DNA of 64,000 nucleotides from Paralvinella palmiformis (lineage: Eukaryota; Annelida; Polychaeta; Terebellida; Alvinellidae), in the NCBI GenBank assembly GCA_025642065.1, contig JAODUP010000164.1, positions 62,001 to 126,000 on the forward strand. Direction: 5' to 3'. The first letter of the stretch is position 1; each line of letters starts with the position of its first letter. The translations under genes were made by a program, and so were the position numbers. The notes under the pieces were generated by a model. It made no database searches. It was given only the letters and a program-made list of their open reading frames with translations, and was not told the DNA's origin. Positions 11,401 to 35,739 of the stretch are shown here, piece by piece.

Positions 11401-11630
11401 TTGATACGGCTGGTATACACAACATAAAACAGGTGTGGGCGGTGAAAAACAGAGATCTCTTCGTTTGCGAAGTCGAACTACCGTATGGAAGATTGCATCA
11501 CTACCGGGATCCCAGATGGAAAGACATTGAGCCGATCAAAAACGCCTTTATGCACAAATTTGCAGAAGAAATTATAAATAGAACGTCGAAGGTCCACAGA
11601 GATGTTATATGGCTGCAAGATTTGCAATGA
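7644..11630 (+). CDS. GT92 (DUF23) glycosyltransferase, intact copy, unit 3
   Basis: Exons 7,644-7,791, 8,458-8,767 and 10,673-11,630 join in phase to 472 codons (471 aa plus stop). Exon 1 encodes MQKICFWLLVSIATVIIMTV, an N-terminal signal anchor (about residues 5-22), as expected for a type II Golgi enzyme. Donors are GTAACT and GTGAGT; acceptors are TGTGGCAG and GTTACAG. The catalytic region has the family pattern: FGADHVVAYDY, then SLDLDEFIVPYG (DxD at about 308-310), then a conserved C-terminal RLHHYRDPRW. Characterised GT92 members such as nematode GALT-1 add galactose to N-glycan fucose; donor and acceptor here are unknown. AATAAA at 12,025-12,030 is a plausible polyadenylation signal. 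It is the only complete member of the three-unit array. Confidence 0.88.
8050..8201. repeat. (AT)n then (GT)n compound microsatellite
   Basis: About 29 AT followed by interrupted GT repeats, ending at the MITE at 8,202. Same arrangement as 2,668-2,754. Located in intron 1 of the intact GT92 gene. Confidence 0.9.
8202..8345. mobile_element. 144-bp palindromic MITE, copy 2
   Basis: TTACAGTTAATCTGTATAAT at the left end; the right end is its reverse complement with few changes, with about 40-nt arms. It is flanked by (GT)n on the left and (AT)n on the right (8,346-8,401). Confidence 0.8.
9794..10672 (+). other. Right part of GT92 intron 2, unit 3
   Basis: From about 9,988 to 10,663 this sequence has no counterpart in unit 1. 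Apart from the short MITE copy at 10,174-10,235 I see nothing codable in it. It ends at the acceptor TTATCGTTACAG. Confidence 0.6.
10174..10235. mobile_element. 62-bp internally deleted MITE, copy 3
   Basis: TTACAATTAATTTGTATAAT followed by CAGGTAATAGGTATATTACCTG and the reverse-complement arm. It has the same termini as copies 1 and 2 without the centre, leaving an almost pure palindrome. It lies in the part of GT92 intron 2 that unit 1 lacks. Confidence 0.65.
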
Positions 11631-12274
11631 CATGAGACTCGCCAGTTTACAGAGCTTACTTAGGTCAGTTATATAACAACCGCTTCACCCGGATGTTGCA
11701 GTAGCTAAAGAACTGCGAAGCAAACCTCCAGATCCGAGTTTGAGTCTGAGTGACAACTGTTTTCTCAACGAGCCACCCCCTAAGCTATATGTCCCAGGTG
11801 TGACCGATATCGATGATAAACAAACAAACAAACAAACTCACTCGCTCACTTCACGAACTCTCTTCAAACTCACATACTAAACACTATTATGACTCACCAA
11901 TTTACTTATTTTATAACTATTTGCCTGATTGGCTGCCGCTTTAAAATGAAACACTTCCGTGCTTCCGTGTCAGACGATATTCGGATTTATTTTTGAAAGT
12001 AGACAATAGGCATTTTGGTACTGTAATAAAATACATAACGTCTGTATGGTGTATACATATTTTGATATCTGATAATATTCATATTAGTAAAGTAATAAAA
12101 TAAATCATGTTTGTGCGAAGTACATATGTACTGGTTTAATCTGGATCTGAGGTACACATCGAATATATATTAAACCCCCCTCCCAGTTTGGCCCATATAC
12201 TGCTACCACGAAACGTCAAGATGGGCACATAATTTAATTAATGAACGACGGATGCCATAAGCTGGATGCTATAG
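11631..12274. other. Convergent 3' region between GT92 and 7TM genes
   Basis: The two genes end tail to tail about 640 nt apart. AATAAA on the plus strand at 12,025-12,030 could serve GT92. The right half (about 12,055-12,274) is duplicated at about 6,480-6,703 in unit 2. No other feature is visible. Confidence 0.5.
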
Positions 12275-13264
12275 CTAGTATCCGAGTCTGTTCTTCCTAC
12301 CAACAATAACAGCTGTAATCATCAGAGCGAAGCTGTCACAGCTGGTGTAGAACAGCGCCAGTATGCTGAAATACTCGCCGGCGCCAAGTCCGAACATTAC
12401 CCAAACCACGAAGAGGATTCCGAACCACATGCTCCAGGTGGTGGTCAGCGCCACCATGATGAATGGCGCGTTCAGGATCGAGTAGTATCCCGGTATTTCG
12501 GTGTAGAATCCGTTACTGAAGATATGCGCGAAGTGTTCGATGACCGTGGCCGTGATAACCGGAAGCAGGATCATCAGGAAGACGGGGAGGAGTCGCCAGA
12601 GCAGCGGGTGATTGCTTCCCTTGTCCAGCCAGCTGGTCAGACAGAAATCGGCGTTCAGGACGGGGTCGCATATATTTCCGGGAAGCGGCGCGTACAGAAA
12701 GACGAGGACCAGGAAGAGCGTTATCAGCGCCGTTTTGAGATATGGCGATGTGAAACTCTTGTAGATGTGGTTTGTATGGACGGAAAACCCCTGATGAGTT
12801 TTGCTGCCACTGAAGTCGTAGCCCTCGCTGTGGGCGAAGCCAACGGCCAAGAAGCGTACTAGGCCGACCACGAAGCTGCCTAATACGATTAGCAATACAA
12901 TCAGCTTGTGATCGCCGATCTGGAAACATTGCTCTGGTCTGCCATTGGCGCTGCTGTAGTCGAAGAAGAATACGTAGGTCAGATAGAGTATGCTTAATAT
13001 GAGCACGTTGTAGATTGCCATTTTCTGTAGATACGCCCTCACCACGGCGTTGCCGTCCTGACCCTGATAGGTCAACAGGTTCTTGTAGGTGAATGCGCCG
13101 AACGTTGCCACCAGGACCAGAAGAGAACACACCAATACCACCGACGTCATCCACAACTGTAAGGGATCCATTGATTTATCCGTGTACTGTAGTTCATCCG
13201 GTTTTCTGTCCATGTGTAGATTGGCAGCATCAACCACGATGTCAAGTCGGTCCACAACCTCCAT
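12275..13264 (-). CDS. Multi-pass (probable 7TM) membrane protein, intact copy, unit 3
   Basis: A single uninterrupted 329-aa ORF. Hydrophobic segments at about residues 36-58, 82-102, 121-143, 178-194, 221-246, 262-293 and 298-321 give seven predicted membrane helices. The N-terminus (33 residues) has no signal peptide, and the C-terminus after TM7 is very short (GRKNRLGY). I recognise no family: no DRY, NPxxY or CWxP motif of class A receptors is evident. The long TM6 segment could be read as two helices. An AG-like acceptor (AATATAG) lies just before the ATG with no in-frame stop in between, so an upstream exon could extend the protein. The gene is co-duplicated with GT92 and convergent to it. 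It could be a divergent receptor or a transporter-like protein. Confidence 0.7.
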   Translation of the reverse strand: MEVVDRLDIVVDAANLHMDRKPDELQYTDKSMDPLQLWMTSVVLVCSLLVLVATFGAFTYKNLLTYQGQDGNAVVRAYLQKMAIYNVLILSILYLTYVFFFDYSSANGRPEQCFQIGDHKLIVLLIVLGSFVVGLVRFLAVGFAHSEGYDFSGSKTHQGFSVHTNHIYKSFTSPYLKTALITLFLVLVFLYAPLPGNICDPVLNADFCLTSWLDKGSNHPLLWRLLPVFLMILLPVITATVIEHFAHIFSNGFYTEIPGYYSILNAPFIMVALTTTWSMWFGILFVVWVMFGLGAGEYFSILALFYTSCDSFALMITAVIVGRKNRLGY

Positions 13265-13309
13265 GACTCGACCTATATTATGTAATCAGTGATTAGTCAA
13301 CAAAAAATA

Positions 13310-13440
13310 CAAACATCAACAACAAACACCAATTACTACTACTACTACTACTTTTACGACTAGTACTACTACTAGAAAAACCAGTTGAAATGAAATAAAA
13401 CTACACACACACACACACACACACACATTCAGTTCAAATT
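13310..13440. repeat. (ACT)n and (CA)n microsatellites at unit boundary
   Basis: TACTACTACTAC near 13,333 and a (CA)n tract at about 13,404-13,428. Both are shared with unit 2 (7,325-7,430); similarity between the units ends near ATTCAGTTCA at about 13,437. Confidence 0.8.
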
Positions 13441-13624
13441 AAGGAAACTTCTCCATTGCTTGTGGTCATGCTCCAGACATACAATTCTAAAATCTTTACA
13501 AAGTAACATGTTAGTTACACGAAATATCAAATTTTGCAGTGTGAAGATCAGGATTACTTTTTTACACCATACGAACACACATATTTACTAGTATGTGTTA
13601 TTTCATGATAAAGGCTAAATTTTT

Positions 13625-13739
13625 ATATTTTTAAGTGGATTCACGAGAAAGAGGGCGAACATGTCCTTATCTCCTCACTCTTCAGTGGGCAGGTAAGGAT
13701 ACGTTCGCCCCCTTTCTCGTGAATCCACTTTAAAATATG
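13625..13739. mobile_element. Fold-back element with about 45-nt arms
   Basis: The left arm contains AAGTGGATTCACGAGAAAG followed by AGGGCGAAC. The right arm is its reverse complement with a few mismatches. The arms are separated by about 20 nt (CTCACTCTTCAGTGG...), so it could form one long hairpin. A decayed single arm lies at about 7,436-7,470. A small MITE is the likeliest reading. Confidence 0.7.
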
Positions 13740-14141
13740 CAATTAATATTATTATTAATATTAACAATAGGTTTATTGATGAATAGGATGCTATGGAAGT
13801 TGTAAAATCCATAAATGTTACTCATAACAAAGCAACCAGAAGTTTTTTTTTTAATACCCCAGCGATGTAAAAACTACTTTTAACATTATTTTGCAACAAC
13901 ACTTAATTACGGCAGGCATCGTTGGTTTGTTCATGCACATAGACAATCTAATTAAGAGACAAATGCTCTGACTTACACAAAAATATCAGCACTTAAATAC
14001 TGAATGGCTCAAATATGACTAGTTGACTGCAGTTACCATATTGTGCGCACGTGTTTGACTTGGTGTTGATTTACATTAAAATTGATGACTAATGTGGGCA
14101 TCGCATATAACATATGTATTTCTGAAATAAATATATAATTG

Positions 14142-14190
<49 letters not shown>

Positions 14191-15060
14191 TACACATAAT
14201 GACACATAGTATTTTTTGTTGTATAGATATTCTAGATATCCACAGAATCCTGAAGTGCCCTTTCCGAATATCTAGCAATATCTATGGTGTGGCAAATGAA
14301 ATATCCACTGTATAATTTCCACGACCTATACAATATGTTGTCCAACTATGTGTTCGTTTTTCCCAGAACACACATATACGAGATCTCAAGGCTTGTAATA
14401 TGTATATGAATGCCACACACATTTTGTACTAAAACAGTGCTAAGTATAGCATCGATATGGTGAATATGTTGAGATGATGCAACTGATGTATTTTGGGATG
14501 TTCTTACGAAACAAAAATACTCGACAACTGGCGACTTACCTTGTGCAAGCTTCACACCTGTATTAGTCGGCAGTAACATAACCTCAAATCTAGCTCATAC
14601 ACACCAGACAGCTTGGTTATATAAATGTTATACTCTCATTTCTGGCTAGTGTTTGTGAAAGTGACGTTTTTCTTCGAGGGTTTCTGTTTTGTTCCGGCTA
14701 AGAACGTTCAATATATTGGACAACGGGTTTCAGCATGTTTAATGTTTGTTGTTTGTTGGGCTTGGTCACCACGGTTCACTAATTACACACACACACGCAC
14801 ACACACACACAACTTATCGTTCAACGTTGGGTGTTCACAAATAATCTATCTATGCGTTGTCCCCCTCTTTCGTGGTTGAACGGGGTGTCGTTGGACACAT
14901 ATAATTCTAGACCAGGATCAATTCAGACCTATATTTGAAAGATATTTATTCCATCGCCATTGTATGTTTATATTGCCGCTGATATAGTAGTAGCAAGATC
15001 AACATCAAAAATGCATCTAGGCGATATATCATTGGCATTTCTCTATTATCTTATTATTAA
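13740..15060. other. Intergenic region, no gene seen
   Basis: Contains (AT)n at about 14,146-14,185 and a CA-rich patch near 14,787-14,811. Short open frames here are antisense to nothing recognisable and lack splice support. Confidence 0.5.
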
Positions 15061-15367
15061 CAACGTATTCAGACACATATGCCCATGTTCGGCATGAACG
15101 GCAGTGATTGGCTGTGGAGGAATGAGGGCGATGAACGGACGCTGAATACTTTATCATTTCAACCTCTCTTTAAGAGGATGTTTGGTTATCTCTTAGCCAC
15201 ACCCAGGAATCTAACTCTCTGTTCGGCCTTTTTGTGATGTGTACCTGCATTTCGATATATTTGATTGATTTTCGCCGTGCTTAAGGAGTGTTCGGTGACA
15301 CCATTCGGTTTTACCGGAGGCAGCGGTTCGAACCGATTCGGTGAATAGTTAGTCCTTCGTAGGCAAC
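15061..15367 (+). promoter_or_regulatory. Probable promoter and 5' leader of the GH47 gene
   Basis: An inverted CCAAT motif (GATTGGCT, ATTGG at 15,107-15,111) lies about 260 nt before the start codon in sequence more GC-rich than its surroundings. No TATA box is evident. The transcription start cannot be placed. Confidence 0.4.
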
Positions 15368-28140
<12,773 letters not shown>

Positions 28141-28671
28141 CTGGATCGCATCACATAAAACTTGATTGTTTATGTGTATGTATGTGTGTGTTCATTTGCA
28201 CTGCATGCGTAAAGTTTGTTATACCTATCCATGTATACATCCGGGTTAAGATCCACAGACAGTGTTGTTGTAGCTCATATTTCTGAAAGATGTTTATCGT
28301 TAATTTTGTGCAATCGGTGACAAGGTGAATGTAGTTTGCCAATCAGGGTCTTCAGCAGTTGTCATAGTTCACTTTCAGAATTGGTGAATGCTTGTATATA
28401 TTAATTAGGACCTTGCATAATTAGCTGATGTGTTTATTTGCAGGCCAAATTAGGGTTTTTTCAGAGGTTTTAATATTACTTATAAATCACTTGCAGCATC
28501 CGCTAGTTTGACTGGATCTGTTTTGAATCACCTCTTATTCCAATTCATAATAGTATGGCTTTCTTGTGAAACTTAGTCACAAGGCTGGAGAAATAACATC
28601 TTATTAAAATGTTTCGTCATCTTTGGTTTCTAGTATAGTTTAGGCCTTGTTTTTGCTGTACAGGACATTCT

Positions 28672-28870
28672 GACAGTGCAGTGGTTAGAATACTGCACTA
28701 GAAACTTTCAGGTTGCGAACTCGGTGTTTCTCTTAACCAAGGCTGAACAACACAACTCGGCTCTCATGGATCTTCTCTGGTGGTTGCACTGACAGGTGTG
28801 ATATGATTATATTTTATGATTATGTCTAGTCATTGGACACTCGTTAGACACCTTCAGTCATGATACAGAT
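28672..28870 (+). mobile_element. tRNA-derived SINE, family 3, copy 1
   Basis: CAGTGGTTAGAATACTGCAC (A-box-like) and GGTTGCGAACTC (B-box-like), about 30 nt apart. A related copy is at 45,430-45,600 (CAGTGGTTAGAGCACAGTGC). The body is weakly conserved. Confidence 0.5.
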
Positions 28871-29040
28871 TTCCTCATAGGTGGCCTCATATTAGTTAAT
28901 TGTTATATTGCCATCCAGGATCAGGTCTTATCTATTTCCATTTGATGGCTTATGTTTTCTGAAAGAAAATCTCATCCATTCACTTTAGTAAGTTATTAGA
29001 TCCAGATTTCGATGTCTGGAGAATGTTTCCTCTTTCTTTT

Positions 29041-29120
29041 TGGCCCATTGTCTTTATAGGTCACTGGGCGATTTAGCCTGCTCTGTGCATAAAAGTTACC
29101 ACAAAACATCAAATATCCAG
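29041..29120 (+). mobile_element. SINE family 1, 3' fragment
   Basis: GGCCCATTG...GATTTAGCCTGCTCTGTGCA and ACAAAACATC match the 3' body of the copies at 18,128 and 44,409. The tRNA-like head is missing. Confidence 0.5.
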
Positions 29121-29920
29121 GAATATTGTTTTTGTGACTAAATCTCATTCTGTAAAAGTGTTTTATTTACTAAACCATTGTTGCTGATCAAGGTCTCTTT
29201 CCACTTATAAATACATACAGACTGGTTGGATAGTTAGCTGTCTGTACAATATCATTGATGTACTTTATAGTTATAACCATAAATACCTAATGTGTTGTTT
29301 ATGGAGCACTACATGTTTAAATGAGGTTGAGCTGTTAATTTTTGGTGTATATTTGTTGTTCTCTAATTGCTATAAGATGAGCTAGCTTTGTGTGTGTGTG
29401 ATGATTTAAGGCAAAAAAACACAGATGGGTTTTGATCCTATTAAATTAGACATAAAACGTTACATCTGCAAGAATTATAATTATTCTAGATGCAGTAAAA
29501 CATACAAATAGTGTGTTTAGTGTGTGGATCTATTATTGAATGATTGAAAGAATCATAAGCCTGATGTAGCAAAGGCTTTATGTATGTAGATTATGTATAT
29601 TAAGTTATCTTTGTAAAAGTTATAGTGTCTTGCCATCTAGACTTGATTATCACAAGATGATTTCTATATCTTGTGAATGTGCAAATGTTTGAATGTAAAT
29701 GCAAGTGTCTATGTGTTTGTATGTGTGTGTGTGTGTGTGAAGGTGCAAATGTTTGAATGTACATGCAAGTGTGTGTGTGTAAAATAACTGCAGCGCACAA
29801 TATGTTGTTGGTATATGACATCATTGTAGACTGTTATTCTTCTCATTTGTTTTCTCATAGCTTCAATATTTCATCTTAACATCTTTCATATGTATATTTC
29901 TTTGAAAAACTGTGGCACAT

Positions 29921-31609
29921 TTCTCCCAGTATGTATATATATATATATATATATATACATATACATACATACATATGATGTAGACATCCAGGTAAATTAT
30001 CAAGTGTTAAAACATTTAGCTACATGTCCAACATATTGCTCTATGTTCAGCATTTGTTTATTGTATTTTCTTTTTTATAATAACACTCCCAGAGTAATAC
30101 ACTTTCAGTTAATGAGCTTCCTTATGGTCATATTTTAAGAATCTACCAACACTGACACATTCCTTCATAAGCAGTTGCATCCTTCCATGTCTACAACTTG
30201 ATTGATTTGCAAATCAGCGAGTTTAATTTATTTCCTATTGGTAAATGTTTCATAAATACATGAGATTAGAATACATTGCACCCTGATGAGTATTAGTGTA
30301 TTACCGGACGTCCAGTATTACTGGACATGATGTAGCAGATTTGGACCCCCTTCAGTGTTATTAACCACGATGTGTTGTTGCTTACTGTGTTGTGCGTAGG
30401 TAATCTGGGACTGCAGTGTCTTATTGATATGGTAGACATATCATTAGACAGTAATGGGAATATGTCCTTGTACTACTTGTCAGTTCTGAATAGTTTTGTG
30501 TGCTCATTGTCAAAGCCATTACATTCCTGTTCTAAATGGCAAAATTGTTTGAAATTTCACAGTTCAGATGTAATGTAAGATAGGTGTTATCTTTTGATCT
30601 GTAAATTTTTAAAAGACCTGTGTGTGCACATGCGAGTATGCACGCACACACTTAAGTGTCAGTTGACTTGGTAAAAATGGATCGCATGCACTGTTCTCAG
30701 GGATGACCATATCTTTCTAATGTCACAAACACTGAATGGTGATGTTCAGCAAGCTCTAGATATACCAGTAACATTCTTGGGTAATGATCATGTGGATCAT
30801 TACTGTCATGATGGATGAAACAATGCATCTACCTTCTCGGTTGATTCCTTGTGATATTAATTTTATACATATTACAAGAAATCATACTGATAAAGTATAG
30901 TAGACTAAGTGGCTATTTTTATATGGTTAATCAAAAAAACTGTTTTGGAGAGAGAAATCAAAGTGTGTGTGTGTGTGTGTACTGTTCAGCTGACACTTGA
31001 TTTGTGTATCGAATACTGCAGAACATTATTATAAAGGTGGTAATTTGTTTTATGTCAAACTATCAACTGGTCAGAGACCAAAAACAATATTGTAGCCATA
31101 CTGTTGTCTTGCCTCTTGTAAATTAGAGGATACCAGGATTGTTTGTTTTTTTTTGGGGGGGGGGGGTTATTTTCACTCGTAGTAACATTTAATTGGTATT
31201 TATGAAACATCTCTGTATATTCCTTCTAGATGTTTAGATTCATTAAACATTTCATTTGATTGTATTTCATGTGGTTGATTTGAACGAACTAATTTGAAAT
31301 GTGTATGGCATTATAATTGATGTTTTTATGAAATGTTATCAAGACGCTTTAATGACTACGCTAATTATTTTAATAGAATTGTTCTAATATTTTCGTGTAA
31401 TTTTTTATGATTTAGTAATTCTCTACTTTAGGTTTCAATACATAAATTGTATTGTGAAGATTATTTTACGAACTGGAATTTTATGGCCCAAAACCATTCA
31501 GTATCAACGAGAAAGACACTATTTGTTTGTCTAGTCTGTCTAGTTTAATTATTATGCATTTACTATGTAAATGACTGCTCAATTATATAAAAAAACATTC
31601 CAGTAATAT

Positions 31610-31653
<44 letters not shown>

Positions 31654-33440
31654 ATATCAAATATATGTGAATGTTTGTGTGAATGCTTTCACCCATGTTT
31701 CTATATACCTTTGTGAGATTGTACTACCACTGTGCTTGATTGTAAACCATAAGAGCTAGTGTCTGTGTGCATTATTAAGTGGATCATATCAGTGATGTAA
31801 AGTCATACGATTTTACACCAACATTTCTGTTTAGATTATATACTTCTTCTGTAGCCTATGGCTATGACCTACACTTCACCAGTTCCATTACGAGCAACAC
31901 ATTTGTTGTAGAGATGCAACCACAAAAGTCTGGCTTGATTTTTTTTTTAATTTCAAGAGAAAGTGTAATAGTAAAATTAGTTTGGTCATAATATGAATGC
32001 TTTTGGAAATATTTCTTCTGTTAAGTGTGTATGTAGCATGATAGTAAATGGTTGTATTTACTCCAAGCAGTTATATTGTATATCTCATATGGGAAGGCAT
32101 TACCTTCAAAAATAAAAAATATTTTACGTAATACTACATTTGTCGTCATTGTGTGTGTGTGTGTGAATTGCCTTCGCAATGATTGAAACTGCATGTGAAC
32201 GAATTAAAAACGCACCACGACCAATCCAATTTACATACACTCTGTTATAATGTGTGTAATGCCATAATCAGGTCTCTCGGTCGAATCTGTGATGGAATAT
32301 GGCACCCAAGATATATTACTGATTGAAGTAATATCTTTGATTTAAAACATGTCATCATTTCTAATGCGTCATTAAAGGTTCTGGCTTATTAAGTTATTGT
32401 TATAAAAGATATCAGATAATTTAGCTTTGTTAAAAACTGTATGTGATGGCGTGCTTAACTGCATGGTTTAGTTATAACAGTGCAATGAATACTAGTCGAA
32501 TTTGTAAAATGGCCAGGCTTGTTTGATCACAGCTAGTACCTATTATTATTATTATTCTGCTCTTTTGATGTGAGCAAACATTTTTAGTTCTGTGTGAGTT
32601 CATCATAACTGAAAAATATAAAATCTTCCAAATACGGTGGCTATAATTAAATAGAGATAACATATATGTACTTTCTATTTGTAAGGTTGTAAATGTAATA
32701 AATAAACATTCGCACACGATCATTATATTTGATAAAAGAGTATACCCTCACTACTTATGGCAAATAATGATATTAATAAAACCTTTTAAAAATATTGTAT
32801 CCCTTTTAGTGTAGTTGTTGCTCATAGTTGATTCAAGATTGTTGTGATTGTCAGGTAACAGGAACATAAATCAGTTATGAATAATTAAGGTCTGGGTAAC
32901 TTGAGCTTGTCTTTTGGGACAAGAGATAGATACATTTTAATAATCTTTTTCACCCAGTCTACGTACGTATTGCTTTCTGTTAGATATGTAGGCATTGTCA
33001 AATGATGTTGGCCAAATGTCTTCCAGTGCATTACTATAGGTCTATCTGTATATTATAGCTAGTTTCGTAGCAGTCGATGTTTGCTGGCGAAAATGGCGCA
33101 TATTTTCGGGGGGGGGGGTTAATCGGGGTCATAACTGTTGGCTAAATTTTGTGATAATGGCATTGTCATCACTTCTTCATCGAGTCTTTTCACGATACGC
33201 CACATTTTTAGTTTGCTGATACGACTGACAAATAACTCGGATGAATAAAGGAAATAAGTCACTATAATGCCGGTGATGTTGATTGTATGAAAACCTCTAA
33301 ATTGTGGAATGTGTTCCTTTAGAGCATATCAAGAATGGGATTCAGAGAACTACCAGCATTAACCAGAAGCCCCAGCCACTAAGTTCATTCGAATGGAAGA
33401 TCCCTGGCACGAGATTGATGGGGTATTTGCATACGAATAA

Positions 33441-33477
<37 letters not shown>

Positions 33478-33542
33478 CTAATTTAGTGTATACCGTCTAT
33501 ATATTACACTCTGCTAGTGGTAGATGGTTTAGTGTTTTTCAG

Positions 33543-33584
<42 letters not shown>

Positions 33585-33890
33585 CTGGCGATTCGAAGTG
33601 TACGTATTTTCCTCGTTACAGAAGTTACGTCCGATGACCACACATTTATGGAATTACTCTCACGAAAGTTGAACAGGTCAAGCTCCCATAAATTATGAAA
33701 TATACATATGTGGATCATTCTACCAGGCTGTTAGCACTTATTCTCAACAGGATCTCAATTTTCGGTGAGCAGATGAGTATCAAAACATTAATTATTCTTC
33801 CTCTTTCGGGCGATGGTAAGGAACAGTGCCTCTCTAAAAGAACTAAATAAAGATACCTTAAAAGAAATAATGACTCATAACAGATAAAGA
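29921..33890. other. Intergenic region rich in microsatellites
   Basis: (AT)n near 29,934-29,957, (GT)n(AT)n at 31,611-31,652, (AT)n at 33,446-33,474 and 33,545-33,580, and poly-G at 31,156 and 33,109. No gene or non-coding RNA is recognisable. Confidence 0.55.
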
Positions 33891-33894
33891 CAGG

Positions 33895-34600
33895 TTAAAA
33901 GAAACAATAACTCATAAATAAATTAAGACACACTAAAAGAAATAATGACTTAATTTTAATAAATAGGGAGATTCTAAAAGGAATAACCACTGATAATAAA
34001 TAGAGACAGCTTAAAAGAAATAATGACAAATACCGAACGAGACCGGTGCAGTCGCCAAGGATGACCCCTTGATTTATCTTCAGCTTAGAGACGCCACGCT
34101 GGGTGGAGTCGTGGATGTGACATCTGTAAGCGTCCCAAACCAGGAAACGGCGTGAGAAGGCCATGGATCCCCACACCTACTTCAGCCATTCATGCGTGAG
34201 ATTCTCATTCATCCGCACGTTGTCAATGTATACCCAAACGAACCACTAATTTTATCCCCAAGTCTTTGTCGCTGCGCTTCCCCTTGAAGACGACGAATGT
34301 GGAAGTTTTGTTCCATCAGCTCTGGCACTCATGACGACGATGATGCGCCATTTCTCGTGGCCTGTAGTTTTGAGCGGGATGGATTTGTTGGCAACAAAGT
34401 CTACTATAGTGTCTACCTGGTTCTGACAAAGCATCCAGACGTTTACGACTGCCTTGTTTTGACAAAGCAGCCGTGCTTTGTAGCTTCTCATCCTGTTTGT
34501 AAAATTCTCGTATGCGTTTCGAATCTACACCAAACTTTCGATCAGTAGACTCCTTGCTGTTAGCCAGCTTTACGTGAGCTACAGCTTGCAACTTAAAATC
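33895..34600 (-). pseudogene. pogo-like (Tc1/mariner superfamily) transposase relic
   Basis: Reading the minus strand: 34,591-34,500 gives an HTH DNA-binding piece (FGVDSKRIREFYKQDEKLQ). 34,490-34,262 gives WRIIVVMSARADGTKL, the block around the first catalytic aspartate region of DDE_1 transposases. 34,176-34,020 gives FLVWDAYRCHIHDSTQRG and VILGDCTGLVRYL, matching the VWDSFRCH...PGGCT pattern of pogo elements. Frames change and a stop interrupts (EWLK-stop-VWGSMAFSRR), so it is dead. The catalytic Asp of VWDA is kept. Ends are not defined. Confidence 0.75.
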
Positions 34601-35584
34601 TATAAAATCTTGGTGTCAAAAGAATCATCATGTTTGTTGTTTTGGTCTGTCATCATTGAAATTGAGAAAAATCATGATAAATGTAAGATTACACGGGGTA
34701 CCCGGTATATATAGTATAGAATATTGCATTGCAGACAGTGCGTAGATACGTATAACTTCTTTACATCGCCACCTATTGCCATAATAACCTCACACACTGA
34801 TCTAAAATTTGATACTTTTGATAAGTTAAACAGTCCAGTGTTCCTTAAATAATGACCAATTAACGGAATAATACAGCTCAATGCTGTAGCTGTTATTGGC
34901 TCTACCTTAATTACAATAATGACAATTATAATAATGGCTTCAATTGTTTCATATGATACTTAAATGTGCTTTGAATTTCCCGTGCTTATTCCTATTAAAA
35001 CACATGGCTAACTTGCTCTATATCGATCATGTGACTAATTATGGGTACGTGATCCAACAACGAGACCTAACCCAAACCAAATCTGGAAAATATAACACAG
35101 GTATATCATATAAAAAGCAAGTAAATATCTAATAAAATGTTGAAATTTTGATAATTTATCAAGTGAATTAAGACCATGAAAAATTATTGATACCTCATGC
35201 CATGTGTGAACTAGACTACTGGGATGAACCATTCAAACAGTTCGTTTCTGAAGCGTTTATGTACGCATTGCACGCGAACGATAATAACACACATTTAAGC
35301 AAGATAACAAGTAAAACTTGACGATTCACATAATTCATGGAAATATCTAGCACCCCGGCGCTTATTCGAGCGCCGGCTTGTTATTTTAAAGCAAGCTAAA
35401 TGGATACCCCTGCCCTTGTTCAAGGATGCCATTATTTAGGCAGAGCTATATAGGCCCTTATTCGCGTGAGTACGGTAACAAAAAAATAACAAAATACAGG
35501 CCAAAGGAACAAGTAGAATTCACTGACGAAATTAGTGCATAACATTTAATATAATATCCAAATTGATCTTGGATAGATCACGTG

Positions 35585-35652
<68 letters not shown>

Positions 35653-35696
35653 ATATGTTATGCGCTATCTAACAACAAACGCAGCTCTCTCTCTCT

Positions 35697-35739
<43 letters not shown>

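Larger units (their letters stand above)
28141..29920. other. 3' region of MAN1A-like gene and intergenic sequence
   Basis: No coding exon seen. It holds two SINE fragments (28,672-28,870 and 29,041-29,120) and GT-rich patches near 29,720-29,780. I could not fix a polyadenylation site for the mannosidase gene. Confidence 0.5.

Noticed and set aside
12513..13154. 213-aa minus-strand frame and 112-aa plus-strand frame over the 7TM gene
   Set aside because: Shadows of the hydrophobic 329-aa frame, which alone is shared with coherent deletion structure in unit 2.
34252..34548. Plus-strand ORF opposite the pogo relic
   Set aside because: The recognisable transposase motifs are on the minus strand; this frame is its shadow.
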